Assembly: GCA_963759235.1 (NCBI GenBank)
Contig: CAVWYO010000005.1
Coordinates: 372,001-436,000, forward strand
Origin: Bauldia sp963759235
GTDB lineage: Bacteria > Pseudomonadota > Alphaproteobacteria > Rhizobiales > Kaistiaceae
Direction of reading: 5' to 3'
Length of the DNA stretch: 64,000 nucleotides
Made by a program: the position numbers and the translations under genes. The notes below the pieces were generated by a model that made no database searches, was not told the DNA's origin, and saw only the letters and a list, made by a program, of their open reading frames with translations. This document shows positions 7,613 through 16,984 of the stretch, in pieces; positions within the stretch are counted from its first letter, which is position 1, and each line of letters starts with the position of its first letter.

Positions 7613-9490
7613 ATGCTCGAATCGCTGGAGATTGCAATCTTCATCGGCTCCGCGCTCGTCCTGGCGGCGGTGTTCACCAGCCTCGTCAGCTTCCGCTTCG
7701 GCGCGCCGCTGCTCCTCGTCTTTCTGGTCGTCGGCCTGCTTGCCGGCGAGGACGGGCCGCTCGGCATCAATTTCGACAATGCCGGGGCGGCGTTCTTCAT
7801 CGGGGCGATCGCCCTTGCCATCATCCTTTTCGACGCCGGCTTCGAGACGCGGCTGACGACGTTGCGGTCGGCCGCCCTGCCGGCGGTCGCCCTGTCGACG
7901 GTCGGCGTCGTCCTGACGGCGCTGCTCGTCGGCGTCGCCGCGGAATTTCTGTTCGGTCTGCCGTTCCTCGGCGGCTTCCTGCTCGGCGCGATCGTCGCGC
8001 CGACCGACGCGGCGGCGGTCTTCTTCCTGCTTCGGGTCGGCGGCATCACGCTCCGCGACCGGGTGCGCTCGACGCTCGAAATCGAGTCCGGATCGAACGA
8101 TCCCATCGCCATTTTCCTGACCCTGGTGCTGGTCGAATGGATGGCGGGCGGCCTCGGCGAAGGCGGACTGTCCGTCGCGATCGCCGGACGGTTCGTCTTG
8201 CAGATCGGCCTCGGGGCGTTGGTCGGCCTCGCCGGCGGCTGGATCATCACCCAGATCGTCAACCGCACCGCGTTCGAGCCGGCGCTCTATCCGATCATCG
8301 TTCTCGCCGCCGCGCTCGCCACCTTCGCATTGGCCGGACTGGTCGGCGGCAGCGGCTTCCTTGCCGTCTATCTCGCCGGAATCGTGGCGGGGAACGCCCA
8401 CATGCGCCATGCGGTGGCGCTCAGGCGCTTCCAGCAGGGAGCCACCTGGCTCAGCCAGATCGCCATGTTCCTCACGCTCGGCCTTCTGGCGACCCCGTCG
8501 CAATTCCCGGCGGTGGCGCTGCCAGCGGTGGGCATGGCGCTGGTCCTCACATTCGTCGCCCGCCCGCTGGCCGTCTGGCTCTGCCTCATGCCGTTCGGTT
8601 TCTCCCGCAACGAAGTCGCGTTCATCGGCTGGGTCGGCCTTCGCGGCGCCGTGTCCATTCTGCTTGCCATCCTGCCGGTGATCGGGGGCTTAAGCGGGTC
8701 GGAGGGTCTGTTCAACACAGCCTTCATCGTCGTCCTCGCATCGCTTCTCTTGCAAGGCTGGACGATCGGCCCGATGGCCCGCTTCCTCGGCATGATCGTG
8801 CCGCCCCGCTACGGTCCGGTCGATCGGATCGAGCTGGAACTGCCCGGGCGAGGGGATCACGAGATCGCCGCCTATGTGGTCCACCCGGAAAGCCCGGTCG
8901 CCGCCGGCCAGCGCATTCCGCGCTGGGCGAGGCCGGCGCTGCTGGTGCGCGACGGTCGGTCGCTACGCCCGGAGCTCGCCGGCCGGCCGCAAGCCGGCGA
9001 CCACGTCTACATCATCACCAGCGCCAACCATATCAGCTTGCTCGACCGTCTCTTCGCCGGCCCGGCCGAGGGCGCCGGCGACCCGAACCTCTACGGCGAG
9101 TTCGTCATCGCCGCCGATACGCTGCTGCCGGATCTTGCGCGCGCCTATGACCTGCCGGTGGAGCCGGGCGACGAGGCGCGAACCGTTGCGGAGCTGCTCC
9201 GCCGCGAGCTTGCCGGCGACATCGAGCAGGGGGATCGCATCGCCTACGGGCCGATCGACCTGATCGTGCGCAGCGTCGACGACGAGCACGCAATCGTCGA
9301 AGTCGGGCTGGCGCTCGAGCACGCGCGGCGGTCGGTCCCCCGGCTGTCGGTCTTCGAAAGCCTTGGCGGGATCGCCAGGTCTGTGCGGCCATGGCGGGAG
9401 CGGCCGGGAAAGAATGGCGCGGAGCCGGCGGTGGACGCAACGAACTCGACGACGAAGCCGGAGCCGGGAAAGCGCGAACCGGACGTATAA
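7613..9490 (+). CDS. Potassium/proton antiporter, CPA1/NhaP2 type
   Basis: An inner-membrane cation/proton antiporter. The first 400 or so residues form about 12 hydrophobic segments. Conserved stretches are GAIVAPTDAAAVFFLL and LEIESGSNDPIAIFLT, the latter holding the ion-binding Asp typical of CPA1 proteins. After residue 400 come a TrkA-C (RCK_C) domain (ELPGRGDHEIAAYVVHPES) and a CorC/HlyC-associated domain (LYGEFVIAADTLLPDLARAY), the architecture of the NhaP2/CvrA K+/H+ antiporters. Length is 625 residues. The ATG at 7613 has weak AGGAAAG upstream. The soluble C-terminal domains suggest gating by nucleotides or ions. Substrate (K+ rather than Na+) is inferred from the architecture. Confidence 0.88.
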   Translation: MLESLEIAIFIGSALVLAAVFTSLVSFRFGAPLLLVFLVVGLLAGEDGPLGINFDNAGAAFFIGAIALAIILFDAGFETRLTTLRSAALPAVALSTVGVVLTALLVGVAAEFLFGLPFLGGFLLGAIVAPTDAAAVFFLLRVGGITLRDRVRSTLEIESGSNDPIAIFLTLVLVEWMAGGLGEGGLSVAIAGRFVLQIGLGALVGLAGGWIITQIVNRTAFEPALYPIIVLAAALATFALAGLVGGSGFLAVYLAGIVAGNAHMRHAVALRRFQQGATWLSQIAMFLTLGLLATPSQFPAVALPAVGMALVLTFVARPLAVWLCLMPFGFSRNEVAFIGWVGLRGAVSILLAILPVIGGLSGSEGLFNTAFIVVLASLLLQGWTIGPMARFLGMIVPPRYGPVDRIELELPGRGDHEIAAYVVHPESPVAAGQRIPRWARPALLVRDGRSLRPELAGRPQAGDHVYIITSANHISLLDRLFAGPAEGAGDPNLYGEFVIAADTLLPDLARAYDLPVEPGDEARTVAELLRRELAGDIEQGDRIAYGPIDLIVRSVDDEHAIVEVGLALEHARRSVPRLSVFESLGGIARSVRPWRERPGKNGAEPAVDATNSTTKPEPGKREPDV

Positions 9491-9632
9491 CGGCTTGGGC
9501 CGCTGGGGCGCCTGTTGGCCGGCGGCTTATCGCAATGCTCGCCGGTTGCGCCGTGGGCGCCCCTTGTGCAGTAGTTGGAAGCTACGAAAAGACTTCGCCC
9601 CGCGACCCACCCCGTCCCGATCGATAACGCCA

Positions 9633-11303
9633 ATGTTTACCGTCAATGAAGTTGCAGCTTTTCCTCTTTTCTCGACCCTGCGACCCGCACAGCTCGAGGA
9701 GATCGCGAAATGCGCTGCCGACATTCATCTCACGACCGGCCAGTACGCGTCGCACGAGGGAGAGGACCCGGCGTTGTATGCGGTCCTCTCGGGAAGGCTG
9801 GAGATCACCAGGCTGGTCGACGGGATCGAACGGACATTCGGCTATTATCGGGTCGCCGGCCAGATCTCCGGCGAGGTCCCGCTGACCTACGGCATGCAAT
9901 TCCAGTACGCCGCCCGCGCCGTCGAGCCGACGCGCGTGCTGCGGTTGGACGCCAAGCAATACTACAACCTGGCGGCAAGCGCTCCCGAGTTGGCGAAGAA
10001 GGTGCGGGAACTCGCCGAACACCGCATCAGGGGGCCTAAGGGATACCAAGGGCTCGCGGCCGAGCCGCGCGCGCCTCAGGTGACGCTCTTCGGCCAGCGC
10101 TTTGACAACGCCTGCCTCGCGTTCCGCCAGTTCCTGAGCCGGAACCAGATCAATTTCGAATGGGTAACGCCCGACGACGACGCGTTGCGCTGGGAGGGAC
10201 CGCCGCCGTCGGCAGGTGATGGTCCGCTCCTGCGGATGGCCGACGGCACAACGCTGGTCGAGCCGTCCTTCAGCGAACTGGCCGAGCGCCTCGGGCTTCA
10301 AACCAGGCCGAGCCTGGCCGGGTACGATACCGTGATCGTCGGGGCCGGGCCGGCGGGGCTTGCGGCCGCGGTCTATGGCGCCTCGGAAGGGCTCCGAACC
10401 CTCGTTGTCGAGAAAGAGGCGCCTGGCGGGCAGGCGGGAACGTCGTCGCGGATCGAGAACTATCTCGGCTTTCCGGGTGGCATCTCCGGCGACGAGCTGG
10501 CGAGCCGCGCGCTGCGCCAGGCCAAGCGGCTCGGCGCTGAGATAATAATCACGCGGCGGACCATTCAGCTTGACCCGGAACGGCGCGTCGTGGTGCTCGA
10601 CGGCAATGATCGGCTAGAGGCGAAGACCGTGATCATCGCCACCGGCGTCGGCTGGCGACGGCTCGCGGTCGACGGCTTCGACCGGCTGACCGGCAAGGGA
10701 ATCTACTACGGCGCGGCGCGGAGCGAGGCGGGTCTGATGCAGGGGCTCGACATTCACCTCATCGGCGCCGGCAACTCCGCCGGCCAGGCGGCGATGTTCT
10801 TCGCCAATCACGCCCGCACCGTGACCCTACTCGTCCGCGGCGACTCGCTCGAAAAGAGCATGTCGCAGTACCTGATCGAGCAGGTGCGCGGGAAATCGAA
10901 CATAAAGGTCTCGCTGCGCTGCGAGGTCCGCAGCGTGCACGGTGATGACTCCCTTACTGCCGTCGATATTTTCGACGCGAGCGACAACGCGATGCGACGT
11001 GAGGAGAGCGGCGGCCTCTTCGTCTTCATCGGTGCCGACGCGCAGACGGAATGGCTGCCCCCCGAGATTGCCCGTGACCAGCGTGGATTCGTGCTGACTG
11101 GTTCGGACCTCCTGAGGACCGGGAATTGGTCGCAGGACCGCGACCCGTATCTTCTTGAAACCAGCGTTCCGGGCTTCTTCGCCTGCGGCGACGTCCGGTC
11201 CAGTCGTGTGAAGCGCGTCGCGTCGGCGGTGGGCGAAGGCAGCATGGCGATCGCCTTCGTTCACGAATACCTGCAGGACGAGGGGAGATCGGCGCCGGGC
11301 TAG
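9633..11303 (+). CDS. Cyclic-nucleotide-binding / thioredoxin-reductase-like flavoprotein
   Basis: A 556-residue fusion. Residues 1-135 form a cNMP-binding (Crp-type) domain (FPLFSTLRPAQLEEIAKCAA, YAVLSGRLEITRLVDG). Residues 145-205 look like a small thioredoxin/glutaredoxin-type linker domain (QVTLFGQRF). From about 230 comes a thioredoxin-reductase-like flavoprotein with FAD motif VIVGAGPAGLAAAVYGAS, NADPH motif HLIGAGNSAGQAAMF and the C-terminal FFACGDVRS. The redox CxxC that TrxB carries after its G-[IV]-x-Y-C motif is absent: the sequence reads GIYYGAARSEAG. It is therefore unlikely to be a true thioredoxin reductase. The ATG at 9633 begins the cNMP domain; the frame is open further upstream, overlapping the antiporter. 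Confidence 0.82.
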   Translation: MFTVNEVAAFPLFSTLRPAQLEEIAKCAADIHLTTGQYASHEGEDPALYAVLSGRLEITRLVDGIERTFGYYRVAGQISGEVPLTYGMQFQYAARAVEPTRVLRLDAKQYYNLAASAPELAKKVRELAEHRIRGPKGYQGLAAEPRAPQVTLFGQRFDNACLAFRQFLSRNQINFEWVTPDDDALRWEGPPPSAGDGPLLRMADGTTLVEPSFSELAERLGLQTRPSLAGYDTVIVGAGPAGLAAAVYGASEGLRTLVVEKEAPGGQAGTSSRIENYLGFPGGISGDELASRALRQAKRLGAEIIITRRTIQLDPERRVVVLDGNDRLEAKTVIIATGVGWRRLAVDGFDRLTGKGIYYGAARSEAGLMQGLDIHLIGAGNSAGQAAMFFANHARTVTLLVRGDSLEKSMSQYLIEQVRGKSNIKVSLRCEVRSVHGDDSLTAVDIFDASDNAMRREESGGLFVFIGADAQTEWLPPEIARDQRGFVLTGSDLLRTGNWSQDRDPYLLETSVPGFFACGDVRSSRVKRVASAVGEGSMAIAFVHEYLQDEGRSAPG

Positions 11304-11391
11304 CGCTTTGATTGGCGTTAAATCGCCGGAACCGACCGAGCCGTCGCCGCCTACGGTCTGCCGGCGTGAACCGGCAAACCGCGACGTTCCG

Positions 11392-12045
11392 TCACGCCGC
11401 GTCGATCATCGCCAGGCGCATGTCGACGTAGTTGGCGCAGATGTCGATCAACTCGTCGACGTGGTTTTCGAAGAAATGATTGGCGCCGGGAATGATCCGC
11501 TGGTCGATCTTGATCCCGCGCTGGGTCTTCAGCTTGTCGACCAGCGCCTGAACGTCCTTTTGCGGCACGACGCGGTCGGCGTCGCCATGGACGATGAGCC
11601 CGGAGGAAGGGCAGGGCGCCAGGAAGGTGAAATCGTGCAGGTTGGCCGGCGGGGCGATGGAAATGAAGCCCTCGATCTCCGGCCGGCGCATCAGAAGCTG
11701 CATGCCGATCCACGCGCCGAAGGAGAATCCGGCGACCCAGCAGCTCCGCGCGTCGATGTGCAGCGACTGGACCCAGTCGAGCGCCGCGGCGGCGTCCGAC
11801 AGTTCACCGGTGCCGTGGTCGAATTCGCCCTGGCTGCGGCCGACCCCGCGGAAGTTGAAGCGGAGCACGGCGAAACCGCGCTTCGAGAACATGTAGAAGA
11901 GCTGGTAGACGACCTGGTTGTTCATCGTCCCCCCGAACTGGGGGTGGGGATGGAGGATGATCGCGATCGGACCGTTTTTCTGCTTGGCGGGCTGAAACCG
12001 GCCCTCGAGGCGGCCGGCGGGACCGGTGAAAATGACTTCTGGCAT
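11392..12045 (-). CDS. Alpha/beta hydrolase
   Basis: A 217-residue cytoplasmic hydrolase of the alpha/beta fold. It has LHPHPQFGGTMNN near residue 31 and the nucleophile elbow GFSFG with Ser108. The acid residue lies in HGDADRVVP and the catalytic His in PGANHFFENH. This compact form resembles the group annotated as dienelactone-hydrolase-like or YsxxA-type hydrolases. The substrate cannot be told. It is transcribed away from the hemolysin III gene and the suf operon; I recall the same neighbour upstream of suf genes in related bacteria, which suggests conserved placement rather than a proven functional link. Confidence 0.85.
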   Translation of the reverse strand: MPEVIFTGPAGRLEGRFQPAKQKNGPIAIILHPHPQFGGTMNNQVVYQLFYMFSKRGFAVLRFNFRGVGRSQGEFDHGTGELSDAAAALDWVQSLHIDARSCWVAGFSFGAWIGMQLLMRRPEIEGFISIAPPANLHDFTFLAPCPSSGLIVHGDADRVVPQKDVQALVDKLKTQRGIKIDQRIIPGANHFFENHVDELIDICANYVDMRLAMIDAA

Positions 12046-12320
12046 GTTCTTGAAGCTCGTTTGCTCTGGCTATGAGGCGCTCATAGCGAATGGCGGGTCG
12101 CGAATAGTCAGGCAGCCAATCCCCTATTCGCCGTGGTCCGTTGGCTCTGTGCGTTGGGCGGCACTCATATCACGATCGACGGGGGCGATTTCAAGCAAAT
12201 GCGACAGTTGTGCTTCCGCCGCGGGGGGTAACAACGGCGCGCCGCCGCGCATGCCCGCCACTTGATTGTCGTCTTTGATGCTCAAGGTTGTTATGGAAGG
12301 GCGCGACGCGGGAGAACGGC

Positions 12321-12980
12321 GTGGGTATCGACACCGCGGAGCGCGCTTACAGCCGGGGCGAACTTGTCGCAGACCGGACGATCCATCTGGTGGGCTTGTC
12401 GGCCGGGATCGCCGGCGTCGCGATCCTCGTCTCGGTGGTCCTCGTCGAGCGGCCTTGGGTGGAACTCGCCACCGTGATCACCTACTCGGTCGGGCTGGTG
12501 GCGATGCTGAGCCTGTCGGCTGCCTACAACATGCTGTACGAGGGGCGCTACAAGACGATCCTCCGGCGGCTCGATCACGCCGCCATCTTCCTGATGATCG
12601 CGGGAACCTACACGCCGTTCACGGTGAACGGCCTCACCGGCGCCTGGTCGATCGCCATGACGGCAACGGTGTGGAGCCTCGCCGGGCTCGGCATCGCGGT
12701 GAAGCTTTTCGCTCCGCTCGAGCGCTCGACCTTCTATTCGACGATCCTCTATCTGGCGCTCGGCTGGATCGGCCTCATCGCCATCGGCCCGCTGCTCAGG
12801 GGGTTGAGCGTACCTGTGCTCATCCTCCTTGGCGTCGGGGGCCTGCTCTACACGGTCGGGGTGGTGTTTCACGCGTTGCAGCGGCTGCCTTATCAGAACG
12901 CGATCTGGCACGGATTCGTGCTGGCCGCCGCGGCCGCCCATTTCGCCGCCGTGTCGGGTATAGTGCTGGCATCCGACTGA
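12321..12980 (+). CDS. Hemolysin III family (PAQR) membrane protein
   Basis: A seven-segment inner-membrane protein of the hemolysin III/YqfA family (PAQR superfamily), about 219 residues. Family signs include an N-terminal DRTIHLVGL, the loop AAYNMLYEG, LDHAAIFLMIAGTYTPF, and the C-terminal HALQRLPYQNAIWHGFVL. These hold the conserved His and Asp residues thought to bind zinc. I prefer GTG 12321, which has GGAGAA five bases upstream; an ATG at 12288 is also possible. True haemolytic activity is doubtful for the family; a lipid-related or membrane-homeostasis role is more likely. The stop lies 17 bases before the cysteine desulfurase. Confidence 0.88.
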   Translation: MGIDTAERAYSRGELVADRTIHLVGLSAGIAGVAILVSVVLVERPWVELATVITYSVGLVAMLSLSAAYNMLYEGRYKTILRRLDHAAIFLMIAGTYTPFTVNGLTGAWSIAMTATVWSLAGLGIAVKLFAPLERSTFYSTILYLALGWIGLIAIGPLLRGLSVPVLILLGVGGLLYTVGVVFHALQRLPYQNAIWHGFVLAAAAAHFAAVSGIVLASD

Positions 12981-12997
12981 ACAACGGCAGGCGGGCC

Positions 12998-14164
12998 TTG
13001 GAACGCCTCTACCTCGATTACAACGCCACTGCTCCGCTTCGCCCCGCCGCGCACGCGGCGATGATCGACGCGCTGACGTCGGTCGGCAACGCCTCCTCCG
13101 TGCACGCCGAGGGCCGCGAGGCGCGTCGCCGTATCGAGACGGCGCGCCGCCAGGTCGCAGGCCTGGTCGGCGGCGATCCCAAGCTGGTGACGTTCACAAG
13201 CGGCGGCACCGAGGCGAACAATACGGTGCTCACCCCCGACTGGCGGCTCGGAGCCGAGCCGCACCGGGCCAATTTTCTGCTGGTCGGCGCCACCGAGCAC
13301 GTCTCGGTGCTGGCCGGCGGCCGCTTCATGGCGGAGCGGGTGCGCGAGATCCCGGTCGATGCCGACGGCGTGATCAAGCTCGACACCTTGCGGCGGATGC
13401 TGGAGGGGCTGGCGGCGGAGGAGGCGCGGCCGCTCGTCTCGGTGATGCTCGCCAACAACGAAACCGGCGTCATCCAGCCGATCGCCGAAATCGCCGCGCT
13501 GGCGCACCGGGCCGGCGCCATCGTCCACACTGACGCGGTCCAGGCGGCCGGCCGGATGCCGATCAACATGGGCGCGCTCGGGGTCGACGTGCTGACGCTG
13601 TCGGCGCACAAGATCGGCGGGCCGCAGGGCGCCGGGGCGATCGTGCGCGCCTCGGAAGCGCTGACCTTCACCCCGCTCCTCATCGGCGGCGGCCAGGAGA
13701 AGCGGCTGAGGGCCGGAACCGAGAACGTGGCGGCGATTGCCGGCTTCGGCGCCGCGGCGGAGGCGGCCGCCGGCGACCTCGGCAAAGCTTCGACATGGGC
13801 CGCCTGGCGCGACCGGATCGCCGCAACGATCCGCGCCGGGAGCCCGGACGTCACGGTCTTCGGCGAAGGCGCTCCCCGCCTGCCGCAAACGCTCTGCGTC
13901 GGCATCGACGGGCTATCCGCCGAGACGCTGGTGATCGCCCTCGACCTGGAGGGGGTCGCGGTTTCGTCGGGCTCGGCTTGCTCCTCCGGCAAGGTCGCCC
14001 CGAGTCACGTGCTTGCGGCGATGGGCGTGCCGCAAAAACTGGCAAAATCGGGAATTCGCATCTCCCTGGGGTGGGAATCGGCGGAAAGTAACTTAGATTT
14101 ATTCGCAAAGAGATGGGGCCGCGTGCTAAAGCACGGGGCGCCGGGACACATTGCGGCGGCGTGA
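12998..14164 (+). CDS. Cysteine desulfurase, IscS/NifS type
   Basis: A PLP enzyme that removes sulfur from cysteine to give alanine and a protein-bound persulfide for Fe-S assembly. The N-terminus YLDYNATAPLRP is typical. The PLP lysine is in SAHKIGGPQGAG and the active-site cysteine loop is SSGSACSSGKVAPSH. Length is 388 residues. The start is a TTG at 12998 (GGCAGGCGGG upstream), because the protein begins directly with LERLYLDYN. It is the first gene of the Fe-S operon, 56 bases before sufB; a second desulfurase (SufS) lies downstream. The two may divide the work, or this one may serve tRNA thiolation. Confidence 0.9.
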   Translation: MERLYLDYNATAPLRPAAHAAMIDALTSVGNASSVHAEGREARRRIETARRQVAGLVGGDPKLVTFTSGGTEANNTVLTPDWRLGAEPHRANFLLVGATEHVSVLAGGRFMAERVREIPVDADGVIKLDTLRRMLEGLAAEEARPLVSVMLANNETGVIQPIAEIAALAHRAGAIVHTDAVQAAGRMPINMGALGVDVLTLSAHKIGGPQGAGAIVRASEALTFTPLLIGGGQEKRLRAGTENVAAIAGFGAAAEAAAGDLGKASTWAAWRDRIAATIRAGSPDVTVFGEGAPRLPQTLCVGIDGLSAETLVIALDLEGVAVSSGSACSSGKVAPSHVLAAMGVPQKLAKSGIRISLGWESAESNLDLFAKRWGRVLKHGAPGHIAAA

Positions 14165-14220
14165 GCCGCCGGACATGCTCGACCCGCGGTCCTTGAAACC
14201 GCAGTGGATGGAGTGATGCA

Positions 14221-15690
<1,470 letters not shown>

Positions 15691-15731
15691 TGTCGGCGAC
15701 GGCTTTGTGCTGTGCCGTGGCAACTCACGCG

Positions 15732-15833
15732 CGTCATTCCGGCGAAAGCCGGAATCCATCGCTGCTTGAGGTGGCGGGCACAGCGGCTTGGGCAAGGTCG
15801 GCGCAATGGACCCCGGCTTCCGCCGGGGTGACG
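15732..15833 (-). repeat. Single REP-like palindromic doublet (inverted orientation)
   Basis: Two palindromes facing each other. The left one is ATTCCGGC-GAAA-GCCGGAAT and the right one is ACCCCGGC-TTCC-GCCGGGGT, both flanked by CGTC/GACG. This is the reverse complement arrangement of the doublets in the array at 53861-54939, with an unrelated middle. The stem pairs AATT versus GGCC at the same positions, so structure is conserved by paired changes. It sits 42 bases after sufB. Confidence 0.8.
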
Positions 15834-15880
15834 TGTGGTGGGGACGAGACGCGCCCTGTCCGGGCGCCGGGAGGTGCAGG

Positions 15881-16084
15881 ATGAGCGGCGACGGGGCAGT
15901 CAAGCCGGTCATGAACATCGCCGACGTGCCGCTCCGCGACAACGCTCACGGCGAGACGTTCCAGGCGAGGATCGGCTCGTTCGGCCGCACGATCGGCCCA
16001 ACCGGCATCGGCGTCACGCTGCACATGGTGGAGCCGGGCAAGGCGGCGTTTGCTGGACTTGGTTGTCGTTTGATACTATATTGA
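15881..16084 (+). pseudogene. Truncated cupin gene (5' half only)
   Basis: It begins with a good start (GGAGGTGCAGG then ATG) and encodes the N-terminal half of the cupin found complete at 16985. It reads MNIADVPLRDNAHGETF and stops matching after EPGKAAF, where 11 unrelated residues and a stop follow. Over 15900-16051 and 16998-17149 the two copies align without gaps with about 14 differences in 152 bases. All cupin metal-binding histidines are lost. The break point coincides with the left edge of the toxin-antitoxin cassette. Confidence 0.85.
16034..16051 (+). repeat. Left 18-bp direct repeat flanking the toxin-antitoxin cassette
   Basis: CCGGGCAAGGCGGCGTTT, repeated perfectly at 17132-17149. 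The two copies bracket 1,098 bases holding the toxin-antitoxin genes and the second cupin 5' half. They are the end of the wider 152-base duplication, and mark the exact point at which similarity stops. They could be an attachment or recombination site. Confidence 0.7.
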
Positions 16085-16096
16085 TATGTATCAAAC
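16068..16096. promoter_or_regulatory. Palindromic operator and promoter of the toxin-antitoxin operon
   Basis: A perfect 9-base inverted repeat, GTTTGATAC (16068-16076) and GTATCAAAC (16088-16096), with an AT-rich 11-base centre. A candidate -35 TTGTCG (16063-16068) and -10 TATGTA (16085-16090) with 16-base spacing overlap it. It lies 20 bases upstream of the antitoxin start, the usual place for an autorepression site bound by the antitoxin. Binding is inferred. Confidence 0.6.
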
Positions 16097-16115
16097 GGTA
16101 AGATAGGTAACTGTC

Positions 16116-16598
16116 ATGCAAACAGGTCGCAGCGATTTCGACGCAATAACAAAGGGTTTGCGGACAAAGTCTGACAAGATACGCGCCCTTGCCCGCGAGG
16201 GGGCAGAGACGGCCGACATCGCCCGGTATTTGGGTATCCGCTACCAGCACGCCCGCAACGTGCTGGTCGGCAGCGGGCTGCACATGCGCCGTGACGCCAA
16301 GAATGCCAACGGAGTGACCACGGTCGAACCGACCGGGTCGGGGAACCCCGTCGCCTGGGTGAGGATCGACGCCTTGGGCCGATTGCAGATCCCGGCTGAC
16401 CTTGTGAGAGCGGCCGGCATTGGGGGAGACGAGCCGGTGTATCTCAGGGCGGGCGAGGACGGAGTCGAAATCCTGTCGCGCCGCGCGGCGCTCAAGCGCG
16501 CCCACGAGATCGCCAAGCAGTTTGTGCCTGAGGGCGTGTCCCTCGTAAACGACCTCATCGCCGAACGTCGACGTGAGGCGGCTCTAGAGAATGAGTGA
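16116..16598 (+). CDS. AbrB-type antitoxin with N-terminal HTH
   Basis: A 160-residue protein. The N-terminal part reads like a helix-turn-helix (AREGAETADIARYLGIRYQH, about residues 27-46). The C-terminal half has a SpoVT/AbrB swapped-hairpin DNA-binding segment (VRIDALGRLQIPADLVRAAG, about 87-106) and a charged tail likely to wrap the toxin. It overlaps the PIN toxin gene by 8 bases (ATGAGTGA), the standard arrangement of a VapBC-like pair. It probably represses its own operon through the palindrome at 16068-16096. The pair lies inside a duplicated cupin gene, evidence of insertion. Confidence 0.85.
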   Translation: MQTGRSDFDAITKGLRTKSDKIRALAREGAETADIARYLGIRYQHARNVLVGSGLHMRRDAKNANGVTTVEPTGSGNPVAWVRIDALGRLQIPADLVRAAGIGGDEPVYLRAGEDGVEILSRRAALKRAHEIAKQFVPEGVSLVNDLIAERRREAALENE

Positions 16599-16974
16599 AA
16601 TCGTGCTTGACGCCTCCGTCATCCTTGCAGCGATTTTGGAAGAGCCGGGACACGACGCCGTGCTGGAGCTTCGTGACACGGCGCTCGTGTCCGCCGTCAA
16701 TCTTGCCGAGGCTCGGGCGCGTCTGGCTGATCGCGGCTTCGATCGTCAATCCATCGATGCCTCCATGGGCCTCTTCAACATGAAGGTCATCGACTTCGAC
16801 GCAGAACTGGCGGTCCTGTCCGCCGACCTCAGACCTGCAACCAGAGCGGCGGGCCTTTCCCTCGGGGACCGGGCCTGCCTTGCCCTGGCGCAGAGGCGCG
16901 GCGCGGTCGCCCTTACGGCTGACCGCGCGTGGGCCAGGATTGAGGTGCCGGTGGAAGTGCGAGTGGTTCGATAG
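16591..16974 (+). CDS. PIN-domain toxin, VapC family
   Basis: A 127-residue PIN-domain endoribonuclease, the toxin of the pair with the upstream AbrB-type antitoxin. The acidic active-site set is present: Asp7 (IVLDASV), Glu40 (NLAEARARL), Asp93 (LSLGDRACLALA) and Asp111 (LTADRAW). Such toxins cleave tRNA or rRNA when freed from the antitoxin; the target here is unknown. All catalytic acids are intact, so the toxin is probably active. Translation is likely coupled to the antitoxin through the 8-base overlap. The stop is only 11 bases before the second cupin start. Confidence 0.87.
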   Translation: MSEIVLDASVILAAILEEPGHDAVLELRDTALVSAVNLAEARARLADRGFDRQSIDASMGLFNMKVIDFDAELAVLSADLRPATRAAGLSLGDRACLALAQRRGAVALTADRAWARIEVPVEVRVVR

Positions 16975-16984
16975 GGAGATGACA

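Noticed and set aside
11304..11391. A further copy of the dispersed 3'-end repeat (GCGCTTTGATTGGCG)
   Set aside because: Only about 12 bases match one full copy and no stem is present; this could be chance.
12046..12320. Iron-responsive operator upstream of the suf operon
   Set aside because: A partial CTTGA...TCAAG pattern is visible near 12270, but spacing does not match the TGA-N9-TCA iron box, so no claim is made.
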